Positions 59,714 through 64,000 of a stretch of 64,000 nt of DNA are shown here, piece after piece. The notes beneath the pieces are model-generated. The model made no database searches, had not been told where the DNA came from, and saw nothing but the letters and a program-made list of their open reading frames with translations. Origin of the DNA: Homarus americanus (taxonomy: Eukaryota > Arthropoda > Malacostraca > Decapoda > Nephropidae). A program made the position numbers and the translations under genes. Location of the stretch: contig NW_024722158.1 of NCBI RefSeq assembly GCF_018991925.1, forward strand, positions 9,868,944-9,932,943. Direction: 5' to 3'. The first letter of the stretch is position 1. Each line of letters opens with the position of its first letter.

Positions 59714-61003
59714 TGTCTGATATTTCCATAACTTTAACAATAATGACAATAATTAGCGACGTGGTGATCAGCGCTGATACTCTCACCCAGAGCTAAATAT
59801 TTACCCGGAAATGTGATCTTAATCTATAACCCTAAAATCCTTCATCGCCTAAAATTAAAAACAAGTTCTTCCCGGGATAACTTTCGTACCATCTGACAAA
59901 CTTCATTAAAATCAATGGACCCGTTTCTGGACACATTATATACACAGAGCCTGAAGCATAAAGACGAACACACACAATAATCCGTTCACTCCTTTGGTAG
60001 AAATTAAGTGAAAACAGTCAAGAATAATTATGACTAAAATGAATATGAGAGGCCCTGTCTTCTGGTGGTGGGAGGAGTGATGTGTTTACAAAATCTGAGT
60101 TGGTTACCAAAGGCGAACATCTATTTAGTATTCACTACTGAACTTAAGTAATGTTTCCTACTTGATCCTAGCGAGTTGGTTCATAAGACCCATAACTTTT
60201 AAGTTTTCCCTCCCGATATAAAGTTGATGGGATCCTTGTGCTGGAGGGTTAGGACGTGATGTACGGCGGCCGTTGATATAATAAGCTCAGTTTTCGAACA
60301 ACGAACTCCCACCAGACTTTAAATCCAACAATGTTTTTTGCCTTTTGATTTATGGTCAGCTAATATACTGTATATCCTACTGATCATAACTCACTAGTCT
60401 TTAGCTTAGTGTTGGGTCACAGAGACAGTTGTCTCGTGGCCACCAGCTGCCTTAGATGTGCTCACAGTAAAGTTACCGATACAAAAAGTTTATCGCCTCC
60501 TCTATGTCCCAGGGCGGAAGCTGCAGTGATTTACAGGCGCATAATTTCATTCTCCCTCACCTTAATTACCTGCTTAAGCTGCCGTTAAACAGTGAATATA
60601 TCTTGTAGACTGGCGCCTTCATGATCGTTCAAAGACCCATTCAAGAAAGACAGGTGGATGTTGAGAAAGAAATACCAATTTCGCACGAGAGGCAGTGGGT
60701 GTTGAGGTATAAACGTCAATTTAGCATAAAAGTGTGGTGGGTGTTGAAGAAGTAACAGTGTGGAGAGGAGGGCGAGGCACCTCAACACTCACCTCACAGC
60801 TCCTGTGTAAACACCGCCTCTGCTAGGTGGGCATGTGCGGCCACCCGCACGAACTCATGGGCAGCTGTGACTACCAACACTACCCCATGTGGTGAGGTGT
60901 GGACGCCCACACGACCCATGTGCGCGGGTGAGACAGCCAACACTATTGAATCCATTTAGACAATGCGACTCCCACACTACCTCACGTAGGTGAGTGCGCG
61001 CGC

Positions 61004-61008
<5 letters not shown>
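59714..61008. other. Unique DNA, no gene seen
   Basis: A moderately GC-rich patch at 60780-60960 contains a loosely repeated CCCGCACGA/CCCACACGA pattern. Nothing coding. Confidence 0.5.

Positions 61009-61040
<32 letters not shown>
61009..61040. repeat. (CA)n microsatellite
   Basis: Sixteen CA units; the opposite strand gives a Cys-Val run in an overlapping frame. Confidence 0.97.
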
Positions 61041-61735
61041 GCATGCCTCCTCATCTTCGACCCACGAAAATCTCCACTAGAAAACTCTCGCCACAAAAAA
61101 CGGGATTAAGGACACTTGCTGTCTTCAGTCAACGTTAACACCTCACCTGACAGCGCCAATATTCACACGCCAATTAGACAGCAGGTGAAAGGAGGTGGCC
61201 AGAATGACAGTGTTTTTGTAGCTTGATACTAAACGAGGAGTAACAACTGTCATCATAGAGGTGTTGAGCTCCTAAATTATTTATATTAACCATCTGCTTA
61301 TGATAAAGACGTGGGCCAGCTACACGAAAGAATCACGGAGTCTCTACTACTCTGGTAAGTATTTGCATAAATCAGTTCAGGAGAGTATGTGTGACTGAGC
61401 TGTATTATATCTGTGTACCTTATATACAAGTTTGACCGACAGCAGCACCACAGCTTCACGACTCCGCCTCAGGTACGACGTGTGGGTGTGGCTCTTGAGG
61501 TACACGCTATAAGTGGTAGCTTATTAGTTTTAACCCAGAAATTTCATGTATCGCTTTTATCATCATTAAGTGTATAGTAAGGGGAGTCACCGGAGGCTTC
61601 CAGTGATGGATCCCTTGTGCTCATGGGGAAAAGTTGCCAGTCAGGTGACTCACACCAGTGTGAAATACACGAACAAGCCAAGATGCACTATATAAAACAG
61701 GCTAATATTTATAAATGGAAATTTTTTCAGTAAAA
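61041..61735. other. Unique DNA, no gene seen
   Basis: Nothing recognised. Confidence 0.5.
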
Positions 61736-62045
61736 TTTTATATTTCTCTCCGTAAAGCCATTGACTTGGTGTAAGAATTTTAAAGTCACCAGGCGAACAG
61801 ACAGCCTTCACCACTCCCATGACCTGCCAATGAAGCTCTACAAGGAGTTCCTCCCGAAACTAGTTAAACCACTCCATTATCAAGGCTTTTTTTTACACAA
61901 ACAGAATGCCCCGCTGGCTGGAAAACTTATGTGTTTCTCCTGTACCCAAGTGAACAAGTCAATAATCATTCAACTACTTACAACCCATCGCCATCTCCCA
62001 CATCCCCAGCCTAATCTGTGAGGGTTTGTACAAGATTGAGCCTAT
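61736..62045 (+). pseudogene. LINE RT N-terminal remnant, same family as 44.5 kb
   Basis: HDLPMKLYKEFLPKLVKPL (near 61817-61875) matches NLPMKLFKEFSPELAKPL of the 44.5-kb copy. Nucleotide matches continue with CTGGCTGGAAAACTTATGTG, ACCCAAGTGAACAAGTCA and CCCAGCCTAATCTGTGA. It lacks the rest of the RT and has frameshifts. Clearly older than the 44.5-kb copy. Confidence 0.82.
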
Positions 62046-62277
62046 ATGGACAACAGTAAGCAGCGGTGTTAATAATAATGAACTTAGTTGTTGGAATGGG
62101 TTAGATGGGGTTTTACACAAAGCTGCATCATATCTCCAAAATTGTTCAATATCTATTTAGAATTTTTAATGCGAAAATTTATAAGTATAGTGATGAAGGA
62201 GTAAAAATTCATGGTACAGTATTATCAAACATCCAAATATACGCTTTGCAGCTAACTCTGCTCTTACCATGGTTAGT

Positions 62278-62352
62278 TTTTTTTTTTTTTACGGGGATTA
62301 GCACACCCAGGCACAGGTCACTGACCCACATCGGGGCCTAGGGGGCGAAAAT

Positions 62353-62387
<35 letters not shown>

Positions 62388-62562
62388 GAACCATAAAGAA
62401 ATACAAATTGAAAAAAATCAAGTGAGAAACAATATACAGTATGTATGTTGTGTTGTCAATAGTAAGAGAAGCAATTGAGACCCTGCAATTGTGTGTAAAT
62501 GAGGCAAAAAGTCAGATCAGCAACCTGGGACAGCAGGGTCTACCACAGACAACACATTATGG
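62278..62562 (+). repeat. Poly-T/ACGGGGATTA repeat, copy 2
   Basis: Poly-T, ACGGGGATTAGCACACCCAG, TCACTGACCCACATCGGGGC, an AAT tract, AAGAAATACAAATTG, then a segment shared with copy 3: GAGACCCT, GTGTGTAAATGAGGCA, AAGTCAGATCAGCAACCTGG and GCAGGGTCTACCA. Translated, the shared piece reads LCVNEAKSQISNLG, which could be post-catalytic RT sequence; that is a weak inference. Confidence 0.8.
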
Positions 62563-62735
62563 AAACAGGGTGTTTCCAAAGAAATAAATTATCCAATAAC
62601 AAGGATGTTAATCAACAGGGAACAGCGGTCAATTTTGTGCATTTGGAAAGTAACATTAGTTGTGATGATTGTTGTACAAGAATATGTCAAGCAGAAGGAA
62701 ACATTAATTGTAATTTAACAAAAAATAGCTGCTGA
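62563..62735 (+). pseudogene. Possible LINE RT C-terminal scrap
   Basis: The frame reads VNFVHLESNISCDDCCTRI near 62620-62690, resembling the FxYLGSxIS...xxxxRI segment that follows the RT catalytic core in several LINEs. It follows copy 2 without a clear break, so copy 2 may itself be LINE-derived. Short and diverged. Confidence 0.35.
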
Positions 62736-62765
62736 ATACTATATGATTTAATTATTTTATTTCTT

Positions 62766-63326
<561 letters not shown>

Positions 63327-63414
63327 TTCCAATATCTTCCCAGGCGGTAGTACCTCCCTGTTTGGTAGCTGCCTGTTTTATTTATATTTTCAATGGCTCA
63401 TTGTCTTATATAAT

Positions 63415-64000
63415 CAACTGACCTGACTTGAGGATCGGTGACTATCATGGCAGTTGTTGTCGAGGGATCGATCTCTCGCTCTTTCTCTACCAATAGTGGT
63501 GTCCCACAGGGTTCTGTTCTTTCACCTACTTTCTTCCTTCTTTTTATCAATGATTGACTTCACACTACAACTAATTCTATCCATTCTTACGCTGGTGATT
63601 CTACTCTTCAATCTTCTTCACATTTTCCCTTCCCCCTAATTCTCAAACTAGACCTGTTTCTAGAGCTGATTTCATTACATCTATCAATGAGGATCTATGC
63701 AGCATCTCCGAATGGGGAGGTAGAAACTTGGTTAGATTCAATAATAATAAAACTCAGTATTTACAAATTACACTTTCAAAATTAGATGATCTCCCACCAA
63801 TCACATTTCAGGATGCAATCATTCTACCAAATTCTAAAATAGATATGTTAGGCCTCACCATTTCCTCTAACATGTCATGGAAGTCACACATCCTCAACAT
63901 TGCTAAAGCTGCCTCCCGAAAGCTGGGGTGGCTCTTCTTCTGTCCAACTGTTAGACAGGGTGGAATCAAAGGCATTCCGTCTTATTAACTCTCCTCCTTT
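63415..64000 (+). pseudogene. LINE reverse transcriptase fragment, cut by window end
   Basis: Motifs in order: GVPQGSVLSPTFFLLFIND (63500-63556) with a stop right after, then YAGDS at 63588-63602, where the catalytic motif should be YADDS, so one catalytic Asp is Gly. Then ISEWGGRNLVRFNNNKTQ, MLGLTISSNMSWKSHI and NIAKAASRKLGWLF. Next, in another frame, come LDRVESKAFRLINSPP at the very end. The stretch that normally links these two (about 40-50 residues including an RPxxEYxSHxW motif) is missing, so there is an internal deletion plus frameshift near 63945. Jockey/CR1-like by motif; it continues beyond the window. Confidence 0.88.

Overview
This window looks like a gene-poor, repeat-saturated stretch of an animal nuclear genome, most likely an arthropod and probably a decapod crustacean. 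No intact protein gene, rRNA or genuine tRNA gene could be supported. The arthropod guess rests on interstitial TTAGG-type (arthropod telomere motif) tracts, a mix of degraded non-LTR retrotransposons, a mariner remnant, tRNA-derived SINEs and extreme microsatellite and minisatellite density. The host identification is inference.

Layout. 0-5.6 kb: an AT microsatellite, a 32-bp CA-rich minisatellite, a 3'-terminal CR1-like LINE fragment, more CA-rich satellite with a 16-bp array, then a 22-bp array. 5.6-12 kb: mostly unique AT-rich DNA plus copy 1 of a three-copy repeat (called element X here). 12.2-16.3 kb: a TIR DNA transposon with a 5-bp target duplication, a MITE, a degenerate telomere-like tract and a GTGGTTCA array. 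16.3-20.3 kb: unique DNA with one weak ORF. 20.3-22.2 kb: a long CR1-like RT pseudogene. 22.2-28 kb: small tandem arrays and, on the minus strand, the RNase H/C-terminal end of another LINE.

28-33.4 kb: two 49-bp minisatellite arrays enclosing element X copies 2 and 3. 33.4-41 kb: six further minisatellite arrays (units of 43, 15, 19, 43 and 37 bp plus a duplication) and a MITE. 42.1-45.9 kb: a 17-bp C-rich array split by a LINE RT fragment that is nearly open. 46-52 kb: a TIR MITE, GGTGAT-rich tracts, a LINE RT remnant, two tRNA-derived SINEs each sitting in a minisatellite, and a TTAGG tract. 52-58.7 kb: mostly unique, with a foldback element and a 0.7-kb TIR element. 58.7-64 kb: a repeat carrying an internal AAT microsatellite (three copies), an internally deleted mariner, and two LINE fragments, the last cut by the window edge.

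How it works together. There is no operon or pathway here. The organising theme is mutual nesting: LINE, SINE and element X copies repeatedly lie inside or against minisatellite arrays, and several arrays start at or near element ends. Long open reading frames here mostly arise from short-period arrays with few stop codons and should not be read as proteins. I found no clearly new functional system; the best candidate novelty is element X with its 49-bp arrays.
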